Assembly: GCA_910584075.1 (NCBI GenBank)
Contig: CAJTZI010000020.1
Coordinates: 1 to 31,356, forward strand
Length of the DNA: 31,356 nucleotides
Direction of reading: 5' to 3'
Origin: an uncultured Oscillibacter sp.
GTDB lineage: Bacteria; Bacillota; Clostridia; Oscillospirales; Oscillospiraceae
In this document: positions 1 to 7,017 of the stretch, one piece after another
Position numbering within the stretch: the first letter of the stretch is position 1
Layout of the letters: each line of letters begins with the position of its first letter
Notes under the pieces: model-generated
What the model was told of the DNA's origin: nothing
Databases searched by the model: none
Seen by the model: the letters and a program-made list of their open reading frames with translations, nothing else
Made by a program: the position numbers and the translations under genes

Positions 1-1
1 G

Positions 2-697
2 GTCCGGGAGCTGCGGGACGCCGCACGGCGGCAGGAGGACTTCATCGGCAGTTTTGCCCACGAGATCAAGACACCCCTGACCTCCATCATCGGCTACGCC
101 GACCTCCTGCGCTCCCGGCCCGCCACGGAGGAGCAGGTGCGCCAGAGCGCCGGGTATATTTTCAGCGAGGGCCGGCGGCTGGAGGCCCTGAGCCGGAAGC
201 TGCTGGACCTGGTGGTGCTGGACCGGCAGGACTTCCCCCTGCGGCCCATGCCCCTGGACGTGTTTTTAGGCCGGGTGGGCGGGGCCATGGCCCCGGCGCT
301 GGAGCAGGCGGGCGTCCGACTTACCGTCCGGGCCGGGTCCATACTGGCGCTGATGGAGCCGGATTTGATGGAGACCGTGTGCCTGAACCTGCTGGACAAC
401 GCCCGCAAGGCCATGGAGAGCGGCGGGGAGATCCTGCTGGAGGGCCTCCTTGAGGAGAGATGCCCCGTCATCCGCGTGACGGACAGCGGCAAGGGTATCC
501 CGGCGGAGGAACTGAGCCGGGTGACAGAGGCGTTCTACATGGTGGACAAGTCCCGCGCCCGGGCCCAGGGAGGCGCGGGACTGGGGCTGGCATTGTGCCG
601 GCGGATCGTGGACCTCCACGGCGGCGCACTGGAACTGCAGAGCCGCCCCGGTGAGGGCACCCGGGTCACCGTCCGGCTGAGAGGAGCGGAGCTATGA
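2..697 (+). CDS. Sensor histidine kinase, C-terminal part (5' end outside window)
   Basis: This is the cytoplasmic transmitter of a membrane sensor kinase; it autophosphorylates a histidine and passes the phosphate to a response regulator, probably encoded just upstream. The open frame runs from base 2 with no start in the window. Visible in order: the H-box FAHEIKTPLTS, with the phospho-accepting His codon at 59-61; the N-box NLLDNARKAM; the G1 motif VTDSGKGIP; and the G2 motif GAGLGLALCRRIVDLHGG. All HisKA/HATPase_c motifs are intact. Its TGA overlaps the ATG of the next gene (ATGA), so the two are translationally coupled. The family is certain. The stimulus is unknown; a cell-wall signal is an inference from the VanY-like gene downstream. 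Confidence 0.93.
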   Translation, partial: VRELRDAARRQEDFIGSFAHEIKTPLTSIIGYADLLRSRPATEEQVRQSAGYIFSEGRRLEALSRKLLDLVVLDRQDFPLRPMPLDVFLGRVGGAMAPALEQAGVRLTVRAGSILALMEPDLMETVCLNLLDNARKAMESGGEILLEGLLEERCPVIRVTDSGKGIPAEELSRVTEAFYMVDKSRARAQGGAGLGLALCRRIVDLHGGALELQSRPGEGTRVTVRLRGAEL

Positions 698-1485
698 CAA
701 ACTGGAAAGCTATGAAAAACTGGAAAAATTGGCTGGCCCCCATCCTCACCGGTCTGACCGTGGTGGCACTGGCTCTGCTGCCCCTGCGGCTGTCCGCGCT
801 CCAGGATGAGCGGCTCACCGGAACCGTCCACACCGAGCTCCTGGCGGAGGACAGCAACTTCCCGGCAAAGCCCCCGGAACTGCCCAGGCGGCTCCAGCTC
901 CTGGCCCAGCAGAGAGAGCTGGCGGATACCCTCACCATAGTCGGGCAGGAGGTGGAGGGCAGCGCCCTGGCGGAGAACATCAGGCTGGCCCGGGGGGAAT
1001 TGGCGAATCTGGCAGAGGCCGGGATTCTACCGGGGGAGATCGACCCGGACATCGCCAAGCTCTTTGCCAGCAAACTCTACCTGCGGGACCAGACGGACCT
1101 GTCCAGCGCCGGCTTTGTGGAGCTGAGCGGCTATGACAAGGCGTCCGGGGAGTACCGCTCCCTGGTGCTGGACGCGGAGACAGGGCTCCTGGTGAGTTTG
1201 GAGGTGGACTCGGCGTGGATCCGGACGGAGCCCCTGGCGGCGTCGGAGGTCGGGGCGGCTTTTCTGGACCGGCTGAGCGTGGAATATGAGATATACCAGA
1301 CGGATCAGTGCGACTGGGCCTGCTTCCGCCTGTCGGAGGCCCCGGTGCTGTACTATGCCACCATCGGCCGCACTACTCTGCACATCGGCCCCTGGCTGGA
1401 CTGGGAGGCGCTGGACCGCTCCGAAGCCCTGGACGACGCCCTGGGCTACCCCACCGACACCTCCGTCAGCATAAGCAAGAGATGA
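694..1485 (+). CDS. Membrane-anchored hypothetical protein coupled to the sensor kinase
   Basis: I do not recognise this 263-residue protein. It has a short, basic, Trp-rich N-terminus followed by one hydrophobic segment (about residues 14-36, WLAPILTGLTVVALALLPL), which would act as an uncleaved anchor or signal peptide. The remaining ~225 residues are predicted to lie outside the membrane, are rich in Asp/Glu/Leu, and include the stretch YRSLVLDAETGLLVSLEVD, which resembles a PepSY-like beta-hairpin only loosely. The start is fixed by the ATGA overlap with the kinase stop. Expression with a two-component system suggests an accessory or target role at the envelope; that is inference. Confidence 0.8.
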   Translation: MTNWKAMKNWKNWLAPILTGLTVVALALLPLRLSALQDERLTGTVHTELLAEDSNFPAKPPELPRRLQLLAQQRELADTLTIVGQEVEGSALAENIRLARGELANLAEAGILPGEIDPDIAKLFASKLYLRDQTDLSSAGFVELSGYDKASGEYRSLVLDAETGLLVSLEVDSAWIRTEPLAASEVGAAFLDRLSVEYEIYQTDQCDWACFRLSEAPVLYYATIGRTTLHIGPWLDWEALDRSEALDDALGYPTDTSVSISKR

Positions 1486-1490
1486 TGCCG

Positions 1491-1559
1491 TTTTGATGGG
1501 AAAAGCTGTCCACTTTGATGGAAAAACGCCGGAGTTTTGACGGGGACAGGCTCTATCAT
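1491..1559 (+). promoter_or_regulatory. Three 22-bp direct repeats upstream of the VanY-like gene, with a -10 element
   Basis: The core TTTGAYGG begins at 1492, 1514 and 1536, exactly 22 bp apart (two helical turns), within three imperfect 22-bp units. A -10-like TATCAT lies at 1554-1559 and no good -35 is present where it should be; the third repeat covers that place. This is the usual design of an activator-dependent promoter bound by an OmpR/PhoB-family response regulator. The regulator would plausibly be the partner of the kinase at the window start. The transcript would start near 1566. Confidence 0.55.
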
Positions 1560-1593
1560 GGGAACAGAATCCAAAAGATAAGGAGCTGTTCTC

Positions 1594-2526
1594 ATGTCTT
1601 CCAATCGTTCCTGCGTTGTAAAAGAGTTCCCTCTCCCGGAGCGGGAGTACCGGGTGGCCCCGGCCCGCTGCTGGGACGCGGAACTCCGGACACATTCCGC
1701 GCCGCCCCGGCGGGACAAAAAGCGCCGCCGCTCCCTCCTGCCCCTCCTGCTGATGGGGCTGGTCCTCTTTGGCGGCGGCTTCCTGTTGGGCCGCGCCGCC
1801 CGGGCCCAGGAGCCTCCGGCCCAGGGTTCCGGCACTCCTGTCTCCATCCTTGGCTCGGACGGCGGCGGCCGGACGGACGGCCGGATGCCGGAGATTCCCG
1901 CCGGACAGACGGAGTGGACTGCCCTGGGCCGGGAGCCCGAGTCCTCCGCCGCCCCGGAGGACTGGAACCTGATTCTGGTGAACTGGGAGAACCCCCTGCC
2001 GGAGGACTTCTCCATTCCAAGGCTGACTCAGCTGGTGAACGGCCACGCCATCGACAGCCGGGCCTACCCCGCCCTGCAAGACATGATGGACGCCGCCCGG
2101 GCGGAGGGGCTCCAGCCCACCATCTGCTCGTCCTTCCGCACACGGGACAAGCAGGAAGAGCTGTTTCAAAATAAAGTCCAAACGCTGCTGGCGGAGGGAT
2201 ACGGCCGGACCGAAGCGGAGGAACAGGCCGCCATGTGGGTGGCCCGTCCCGGCACCAGTGAGCACCAGGCGGGCCTTGCGGTGGACATTGTGGACAAGTC
2301 CTACCAGCTGCTGGACCAGGAACAGGAGGATACGGCGGTACAGCGGTGGCTCATGGCCCACTGCGCCGAATACGGCTACATTCTCCGCTATCCCACGGAC
2401 AAGTCCGCCCTCACCGGCGTGAATTACGAGCCCTGGCACTACCGTTACGTGGGCATGGAGGCGGCGACAGAGATTATGGAGCGGGGGCTCTGCCTGGAGG
2501 AATACCTGGCGGAGATCTGTGAATAA
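1594..2526 (+). CDS. VanY-like D-alanyl-D-alanine carboxypeptidase (peptidase M15B)
   Basis: This membrane-anchored zinc peptidase removes the terminal D-Ala from peptidoglycan stem peptides outside the cell. It has 310 residues: a basic cytoplasmic N-terminus (1-48), one transmembrane segment (about 49-68, LLPLLLMGLVLFGGGFLLG), a Pro/Gly-rich linker, and an M15B domain from about residue 125. Zinc and catalytic residues are visible: SEHQAGLAVD gives His224 and Asp231, and EPWHYRYVG gives Glu279 and His282. The conserved SSFRT loop is present near residue 178. The start follows AAGGAG at 1580-1585, 8 nt upstream. It could trim walls in routine remodelling or lower glycopeptide susceptibility as VanY does; no vanHAX genes are visible, so resistance is not supported. 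Confidence 0.93.
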   Translation: MSSNRSCVVKEFPLPEREYRVAPARCWDAELRTHSAPPRRDKKRRRSLLPLLLMGLVLFGGGFLLGRAARAQEPPAQGSGTPVSILGSDGGGRTDGRMPEIPAGQTEWTALGREPESSAAPEDWNLILVNWENPLPEDFSIPRLTQLVNGHAIDSRAYPALQDMMDAARAEGLQPTICSSFRTRDKQEELFQNKVQTLLAEGYGRTEAEEQAAMWVARPGTSEHQAGLAVDIVDKSYQLLDQEQEDTAVQRWLMAHCAEYGYILRYPTDKSALTGVNYEPWHYRYVGMEAATEIMERGLCLEEYLAEICE

Positions 2527-2530
2527 AAGC

Positions 2531-2564
2531 GGCGGCGGGAGCCTGGGCTCCCGCCGCCGTTTTG
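2531..2564. terminator. Bidirectional intrinsic terminator
   Basis: A perfect 13-bp GC-rich stem (2531-2543 with 2546-2558) is followed by GTTTT on the plus strand and preceded by AAAA, which serves as the U-tract on the minus strand. It sits between the convergent VanY-like and hydantoinase genes and can stop both. Confidence 0.88.
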
Positions 2565-2581
2565 TGAGTTTTGCGATTTTC

Positions 2582-3958
2582 TTACAGGGAGCACTTCCCC
2601 CGGGCCATATACCGCCCCCGGGGCGATTCGTCCAATACACTGCCCCTCTCCACAGCTAGATCGCCCCGCAGCCACACCTGCCGGATGCCGCCGGCGGTGA
2701 CGAAACCCTCGTAGGGGTTGTAGTCCACATTGGCAATACAGTTCTCCGCCCGAATGACGTGGCTGTCGCCGGGGTCGTAGACCACGATATCCGCATCGCT
2801 GCCCGCCTGGAGTATACCCTTCCGGGGAAAAAGGCCGTAAAGCCGGGCGGGATTCTCGCACAGGGCTTTGCACATCTGGGCCTCCGTGATGCGCTTGGTG
2901 GCCACGCCGTAGGAGTAGATCAGCTCGCCCCGGGTCTCCACGCCGGGCAGGCCTCCGGGGATCTTGGTGAAGTCCTCCCGGCCCATGTCCTTCTGGGATA
3001 GGGTGAAGGAGCAGTGGTCCGTGGAGACGGTCTGAATCTCCCCGTGGCGCAGCGCCCGCCACAGGTCGTGCTGTTCCCACTTCTCCCGCAGAGGCGGGGC
3101 GCAGACGTACCGGGCGGCGGTGGAATAATCGCCGCTGCAGTACAGGCTGTTGTCCAGCAGCAGGTACTGGGGACAGGTCTCCACATAGACCTTCTGGCCC
3201 CGATGCCGGGCTCGCTCCACCTCCTCCAGGGCCTCCTGAGAGCTGAGGTGGACAATGATCACCGGGCAGTTTGCCGCTTGGGCAACGCGCAGCAGCCGGC
3301 TTACCGCCTCCGCCTCCGCCAGGGGCGGACGGGTTATGGGATGGCTGGCGGGGGACAGCTCCCCGGCGTTTTTCCGCTCGGCAATCATGCCGTCGATGAT
3401 CCCGGCGCTTTCGCAGTGGACGCCGCAGATGCCCCCCAGGTGCCTCAGCTCTTTCAGCGCCCAGTAGAGATCCCGGTCCCCCACCATCATGGCGGGATAG
3501 GTCATATACATCTTAAACGACGAGATGCCCTTGGCAAACATATCCGGGATCTCTGCCCGGATGGACTCGTTCCAGTCGTCAATGGTCATGTGGAAGCCGT
3601 AGTCGCAGAAGGTGCGGCCATCGGCCTTTTTGTGCCACAGTTCCAGTCCGTAGTGGAGACTCTCCCCCTTGTTGGGACAGGCAAAGTCGATGACCGTGGT
3701 GGTGCCGCCCCGGAGAGCCGCCCGGCTGCCGGTGTAGAAATCGTCCGCCGTGGTGGTGCCGCACACGTCCAGGTCAAAGTGGGTATGGGCGTCGATGAAG
3801 CCGGGGAACAGCAGGCAGTGCTCTACGTCCACCACCGTGTCAGCGTCCCCCCGGACGCTTCGTCCCACCTTTACGATCTTCTCGCCGTCGATCAGGACGT
3901 CGGCCCGTTTCACGCCGGCGGCGGAGACCACGCTTCCGCCCTTCAAGAGAGTGCGCAT
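2582..3958 (-). CDS. hydA: Dihydropyrimidinase / D-hydantoinase
   Basis: This cytoplasmic cyclic amidohydrolase opens the ring of dihydropyrimidines or 5-substituted hydantoins to N-carbamoyl amino acids. At 458 residues it has the family's usual length. The binuclear metal site is complete: DAHTH gives His58 and His60, Lys149 in SSFKMYMTY is the lysine that is carboxylated, and His181 (GVHCE), His237 (IIVHLSS) and Asp314 (STDHCSF) follow. Tyr154 matches the substrate-positioning tyrosine. GGAGGAAAG precedes the ATG. It stands alone: neither beta-ureidopropionase nor dihydropyrimidine dehydrogenase genes are nearby, so the substrate (pyrimidine or hydantoin) is open. It is divergent from the yjdF leader/gene, with start regions only about 240 bp apart. 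Confidence 0.88.
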   Translation of the reverse strand: MRTLLKGGSVVSAAGVKRADVLIDGEKIVKVGRSVRGDADTVVDVEHCLLFPGFIDAHTHFDLDVCGTTTADDFYTGSRAALRGGTTTVIDFACPNKGESLHYGLELWHKKADGRTFCDYGFHMTIDDWNESIRAEIPDMFAKGISSFKMYMTYPAMMVGDRDLYWALKELRHLGGICGVHCESAGIIDGMIAERKNAGELSPASHPITRPPLAEAEAVSRLLRVAQAANCPVIIVHLSSQEALEEVERARHRGQKVYVETCPQYLLLDNSLYCSGDYSTAARYVCAPPLREKWEQHDLWRALRHGEIQTVSTDHCSFTLSQKDMGREDFTKIPGGLPGVETRGELIYSYGVATKRITEAQMCKALCENPARLYGLFPRKGILQAGSDADIVVYDPGDSHVIRAENCIANVDYNPYEGFVTAGGIRQVWLRGDLAVERGSVLDESPRGRYMARGKCSL

Positions 3959-3992
3959 AGGCTTTCCTCCATTTCATAAATTGATTTGGCCT

Positions 3993-4001
3993 ATCATACC
4001 A
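3993..4001 (-). promoter_or_regulatory. Extended -10 promoter of the hydantoinase gene
   Basis: On the minus strand the sequence reads TGGTATGAT, an extended -10 (TGn-TATGAT), with no convincing -35. Transcription would begin near 3987, giving a short leader before the GGAGG at 3961-3970. Confidence 0.5.
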
Positions 4002-4028
4002 CGTTCTTGCGGGAATTACCAGCACAAC

Positions 4029-4057
4029 TTGACCGCGGAGAAAAAATCTTTTATGAT
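4029..4057 (+). promoter_or_regulatory. Promoter of the yjdF leader
   Basis: TTGACC (4029-4034), a 17-bp spacer, then TATGAT (4052-4057): a near-consensus housekeeping promoter. The predicted start near 4064 leaves a 130-nt leader before the yjdF ATG at 4195, far longer than needed for translation. Confidence 0.75.
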
Positions 4058-4063
4058 AGGAGA

Positions 4064-4194
4064 CGCGGAGATAAAAACACAGCCCGGTCGGTAGTCCGGG
4101 CGGCCCCGGACGGGGCTCAGTAACCTGCCTCCTTGGTTGTCCGTTCTCCGGATTTTTCGGGGCTCAGGCCCCGGCTTTTAAGGAGGAAGCTGTC
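4064..4194 (+). promoter_or_regulatory. Candidate yjdF-motif (azaaromatic) riboswitch in the yjdF leader
   Basis: The 130-nt leader is highly structured. An A-rich CACA segment is followed by GTCCGGG/CCCCGGAC pairing (about 4094-4111). A CCTCCTT at 4128-4134 is a perfect 7-nt complement of the ribosome site AAGGAGG at 4180-4186. A GGGGC-TCAG-GCCCC hairpin (about 4160-4173) is followed by CTTTT immediately before that ribosome site. Leaders of yjdF genes in Firmicutes are known to carry the yjdF-motif RNA reported to respond to azaaromatic compounds. The gene identity, the leader length and the anti-ribosome-site pairing support this; I could not run the covariance model. Confidence 0.6.
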
Positions 4195-4614
4195 ATGGAA
4201 ACCGGATACGCAAGGCTGACGGTCTATTTTGAAGACCCCTTTTGGGTGGGGCTCTTTCTGCGGGGCGGCGGCGGGACCTGGGAGGCCTGTAAGGTCACTT
4301 TCGGGCCCGAGCCAAAGGATTGCGAGGTGTACGCCTTCCTGCTGGAGAACCACCGCCGGCTGCAATTCAGTCCGGCCATAGCGGGTCAGGCTCCGGCGGC
4401 GGAGGCCGCCAACCCCAAACGGCGCCAGCGCCAGATCAAACGGCAGCTGGAGCGGCCGGGGTGCGGCACCAAGGCCCAGCAGGCCCTGGCAGCCCAGCGG
4501 GAACAGGGCATGGAGGCGAAAAAGCGCCGCACCCGGGAGGACCGGGAGTCGACGCAGGCCCGCCAATTTGCCCTGCGCCGGGAGAAGCGGCGGGAGAAGC
4601 ACAGGGGACACTGA
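4195..4614 (+). CDS. yjdF: YjdF family protein (DUF2992)
   Basis: This is a small basic protein of unknown biochemical function. The N-terminal ~60 residues carry the family signature LTVYFEDPFWVGLF and later FGPEPKDCEVYAFLL. The C-terminal half is a long, strongly basic Arg/Lys/Gln helix (NPKRRQRQIKRQ, and KREKHRGH near the end), which is typical of YjdF and suggests nucleic-acid or ribosome contact, as inference only. At 139 residues it has full family length. AAGGAGGAA lies 8-9 nt before the ATG. In other Firmicutes this gene is controlled by a riboswitch sensing heteroaromatic compounds, and the leader here looks the same. A 12-bp terminator follows directly, so it is monocistronic. Confidence 0.85.
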   Translation: METGYARLTVYFEDPFWVGLFLRGGGGTWEACKVTFGPEPKDCEVYAFLLENHRRLQFSPAIAGQAPAAEAANPKRRQRQIKRQLERPGCGTKAQQALAAQREQGMEAKKRRTREDRESTQARQFALRREKRREKHRGH

Positions 4615-4616
4615 AG

Positions 4617-4669
4617 CCGCCGCCCGGGAAAAACCGCCGTCCGGACACAGCCCGGGCGGCGGTTTGTTT
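4617..4669 (+). terminator. Intrinsic terminator after yjdF
   Basis: A 12-bp perfect stem (4617-4628 with 4651-4662, a 22-nt loop) is followed by TTTGTTT, starting 2 nt after the yjdF stop codon. Confidence 0.85.
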
Positions 4670-4730
4670 CCGCTGGCGGAATATCCTCTCTCCGGAAAAA
4701 TCATCTGCGGAGAGTGTGGGACCGTCTTGA

Positions 4731-4880
4731 CCTCCGGGATACAGTGATGACGGTGCGGACGATTTCCTGTTCGCCCGTCCCACCAGCGACGATATGCCCT
4801 GCGGGGAGGAGTACCCCAGCATGGACCGGAGCAAGAAGGAGTCTCTGGCGTCCTCTGGTCCTGGAAACGCCCGCCCGCCG
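4731..4880 (+). pseudogene. Possible remnant of a small protein gene without a start
   Basis: The frame is open from 4731 and continues to a stop at 4959-4961. It has no usable ATG/GTG with a ribosome site. Its first ~50 codons look coding (DDFLFARPTSDDMPCGEEYP, then MDRSKKESLASS) with the same codon preference as the neighbours. The interval is bounded by the yjdF terminator on the left and another perfect terminator on the right, as if a short gene once stood here. I do not recognise the protein. Chance openness in GC-rich DNA is the alternative. Confidence 0.25.
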
Positions 4881-4913
4881 CCCTCCCGGCGCGAAAAGCG
4901 CCGGGAGGGTTTT
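4881..4913 (+). terminator. Intrinsic terminator with no intact gene upstream
   Basis: A perfect 12-bp stem (4881-4892 with 4898-4909), GAAAA loop, then TTTT. The transcription unit it would end, 4670-4880, now holds no intact gene. Confidence 0.85.
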
Positions 4914-4957
4914 CGCCCGCCGCCTTCCGGGATTGGAATTTTTTGTGTATTTTGGGT

Positions 4958-4986
4958 GTGACAAACTGCAAAAGATGTGGTATAAT
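4958..4986 (+). promoter_or_regulatory. Promoter of the BrnQ transporter gene
   Basis: GTGACA (4958-4963), a 17-bp spacer, TATAAT (4981-4986), with TGG directly before the -10 (extended -10). The start would be near 4993, 35 nt before the GTG start codon. Confidence 0.8.
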
Positions 4987-5027
4987 GTCATACAGAACAA
5001 AAAACACATCATACAGGAGGACCTCGT

Positions 5028-6368
5028 GTGAACCAGAAACTGACTATCCGCCAGCTGGCGCTGATCGGCTCCATGCTCTTCGGGCTGTTCTTCGGAGCGG
5101 GCAATCTGATCTTTCCCATGATTCTTGGTGCGAAGGCCGGGACTTCTCTTCCGACGGCTCTAACCGGTCTGCTGGTCACTGCCGTGGGTATCCCGCTGCT
5201 TGGCATTGTCTCCATGGGCATCTCCCGCAGCGAGGGGCTGATCCATCTCTCCGGGCGGGTCTCCAGGCGGTTTTGCTATCTCTTCACCTGTGCCCTCTAC
5301 CTGACCATCGGCCCCCTTTTCGCCATCCCCCGGTGCGCGGCCACCAGCTTCACCATCGGCGTCCGGCCTCTGGTGGGAGAGAACCCCGTTCTGCCCCAGG
5401 TGATTTTCACCGTGCTGTTTTTCACGGCGGTGCTGTTCTTCGCTCTGCGGCCCTCCAGGATCCTGGACTCCGTGGGGAAGTTTCTGAACCCCGCTTTTCT
5501 GGCCTTTCTGGGGGTGATGCTGGTCACCGCTCTCATCAAGCCGGTGAACCCGCTTTCAGCGGTGCCCGTCAGCGGCAGCTATGGAGACGGCGCCTTTTTT
5601 GCCGGCTTCCTCCAGGGCTATGACACCCTGGATGCCCTGGCCAGCCTGGCCTTCGGCATCATCGTGATCCGCACCATCCGCCAGCTGGGGGTGACGGAGC
5701 CAGGAGCCGTGGCGGGCAGCACCGTCAAGGCAGGTTTGGTGAGCATGGCGCTGATGGGGCTGATCTACGCCGCCACCGCCCTGGTGGGGGCACAGAGCTA
5801 TACCCTGTATGCGGAGCGGCTGACAGCCCCCGGCTTCAACGGCGGCGACGCCTTTGCCGTTATCTCCCACCACTACTTCGGCCAGGGCGGCAGCCTGATT
5901 CTGGCGGCCACGGTGACGCTGTGCTGCATGAAGACCGCCATCGGCCTGGTGACGGCATGCAGCGAGACCTTTTTGGAGCTGTTTCCCGGAAAACTGGACT
6001 ACCCCAAGTGGGCGGTGGTGTTCACCGGGGCGTCACTGCTGATCTCCAACATCGGCCTGTCCCAGATCATTGCTCTGTCCGCGCCGGTGCTGTATTTCCT
6101 GTGCCCTCTGGCCATCGTGTTGATCCTGCTGGGAATCGTCGGGAACTGGTTCGGCCACGCCCGGGTAGTGTATGGCTGCACCATGGGCGCGGCCATGGCG
6201 GCGGCGGTGTTGGAGCTGGCCCGGGTAGTGGCCGGTCCTGTTCAGCCCTTGGTGGACTGGACGGCAAGCTGGCTGCCCCTGTACGGCTATGGCTTGGGCT
6301 GGGTTGTTCCAGCAGCGCTGGGCTTCGCGGTTGGACTGCTGCTGAACGCCAGGAGAACACGCGCGTAA
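5028..6368 (+). CDS. brnQ: Branched-chain amino acid transport system II carrier protein
   Basis: This is a cation-coupled symporter for leucine, isoleucine and valine in the cytoplasmic membrane. At 446 residues with about twelve hydrophobic segments it has the usual BrnQ (LIVCS family) length. The N-terminal signature FGLFFGAGNLIFPMILG (from about residue 19) is diagnostic, and the conserved FFAGFLQGYDTLDALASLAFG follows near residue 190. The start is GTG, 7 nt after AGGAGG at 5015-5020; no in-frame ATG fits better. It is transcribed alone from a strong promoter and ends in a shared terminator with the convergent thioesterase gene. In an amino-acid-fermenting anaerobe it would feed branched-chain catabolism; gdhA nearby fits that lifestyle. 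Confidence 0.95.
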   Translation: MNQKLTIRQLALIGSMLFGLFFGAGNLIFPMILGAKAGTSLPTALTGLLVTAVGIPLLGIVSMGISRSEGLIHLSGRVSRRFCYLFTCALYLTIGPLFAIPRCAATSFTIGVRPLVGENPVLPQVIFTVLFFTAVLFFALRPSRILDSVGKFLNPAFLAFLGVMLVTALIKPVNPLSAVPVSGSYGDGAFFAGFLQGYDTLDALASLAFGIIVIRTIRQLGVTEPGAVAGSTVKAGLVSMALMGLIYAATALVGAQSYTLYAERLTAPGFNGGDAFAVISHHYFGQGGSLILAATVTLCCMKTAIGLVTACSETFLELFPGKLDYPKWAVVFTGASLLISNIGLSQIIALSAPVLYFLCPLAIVLILLGIVGNWFGHARVVYGCTMGAAMAAAVLELARVVAGPVQPLVDWTASWLPLYGYGLGWVVPAALGFAVGLLLNARRTRA

Positions 6369-6403
6369 CGGAGCGGCACGGCGGAGTTGCCTTTTTTAAG
6401 ATA

Positions 6404-6450
6404 GAAAAACGCCTGCCGGCGGTCCTAAAGACCGTCGGCAGGTGTCTTTG
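6404..6450. terminator. Bidirectional terminator between brnQ and the thioesterase gene
   Basis: A 14-bp stem with two G-U pairs (6411-6424 with 6430-6443), loop CTAAA. The plus-strand tail is GTCTTTG. On the minus strand the flanking GAAAAAC gives a good U-tract, so the hairpin serves the minus-strand gene best. Confidence 0.8.
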
Positions 6451-6459
6451 ATTTGAACC

Positions 6460-6897
6460 TTACAGCGGCATCCAGCTGCCGCTGGCAATGGCCAGCAGCT
6501 TTCCCGTGTCCGCGTCGGTCAGCTCGCCCCGCTGGCGGATGAGGCTGCGTCCGGCCTTGACAATGTAGACCGTCAGCTCCACGTTCATGCCGTACTCCAC
6601 GCCCCGGATGAAGGATACGGTCATGTCCGTGGTAGTGGCCTCGTTGGGGCCGGCTGTGAAGTTGGCCACCACGCCGAAGGCGCTGTCAAACATTCCAAGG
6701 ATGGCGCCGCCGTGGATGCCGCCCTTTTCATTGATCTGCCATTTCTGGGTCTCAAAGGCGTAAGTGACGCTCTGCTCCTCGTAGTCGCACCGCACCAGAC
6801 GGACGCGCATTTTTTCGTCAAAGCCGCCGTCCCCCAGGTTTAGGTAGTGGGCGGACTTCTCCTCCACCAGCTTCGTCCAGGCCTCTTTTTTGTCCAT
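6460..6897 (-). CDS. PaaI-family hotdog-fold thioesterase
   Basis: This 145-residue cytoplasmic hotdog-fold protein is likely an acyl-CoA thioesterase. The hotdog helix motif HGGAILGMFDSAFG (about residues 50-63) is followed by TTTDMTVSFIRGV and the C-terminal strand region LIRQRGEL, in the PaaI/YdiI order. The usual catalytic Asp/Glu on the central helix could be the Asp of MFDSAFG. The ATG at 6895-6897 was chosen because AGAGGAGA lies 9 nt upstream; an in-frame ATG 28 codons earlier has no ribosome site and would add a sequence absent from the family. The substrate is unknown. It lies 120 bp downstream of the 5'-nucleotidase gene on the same strand and may share its transcript. Confidence 0.85.
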   Translation of the reverse strand: MDKKEAWTKLVEEKSAHYLNLGDGGFDEKMRVRLVRCDYEEQSVTYAFETQKWQINEKGGIHGGAILGMFDSAFGVVANFTAGPNEATTTDMTVSFIRGVEYGMNVELTVYIVKAGRSLIRQRGELTDADTGKLLAIASGSWMPL

Positions 6898-7017
6898 GGA
6901 ATCGGTCTCCTCTCTGTATTTCAAATTTGATAGAGCGCTGATTCTGCACCGCCGGTTTTGTACTATTGAAATCGTATACATAAACTGCAGCTGTTGGAAT
7001 GAAATCTGAGCGGCGGA

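Noticed and set aside
1..2526. A van-type glycopeptide resistance cluster
   Set aside because: A VanY-like enzyme and a sensor kinase are present, but no vanH, vanA/B-type ligase or vanX is in the window.
1027..2640. 537-codon minus-strand frame across the membrane protein and VanY-like genes
   Set aside because: No ribosome site or domain; it spans two real genes, their intergenic repeats and a terminator.
4714..5031. 105-codon frame running into brnQ
   Set aside because: It reads through a perfect terminator and the brnQ promoter.
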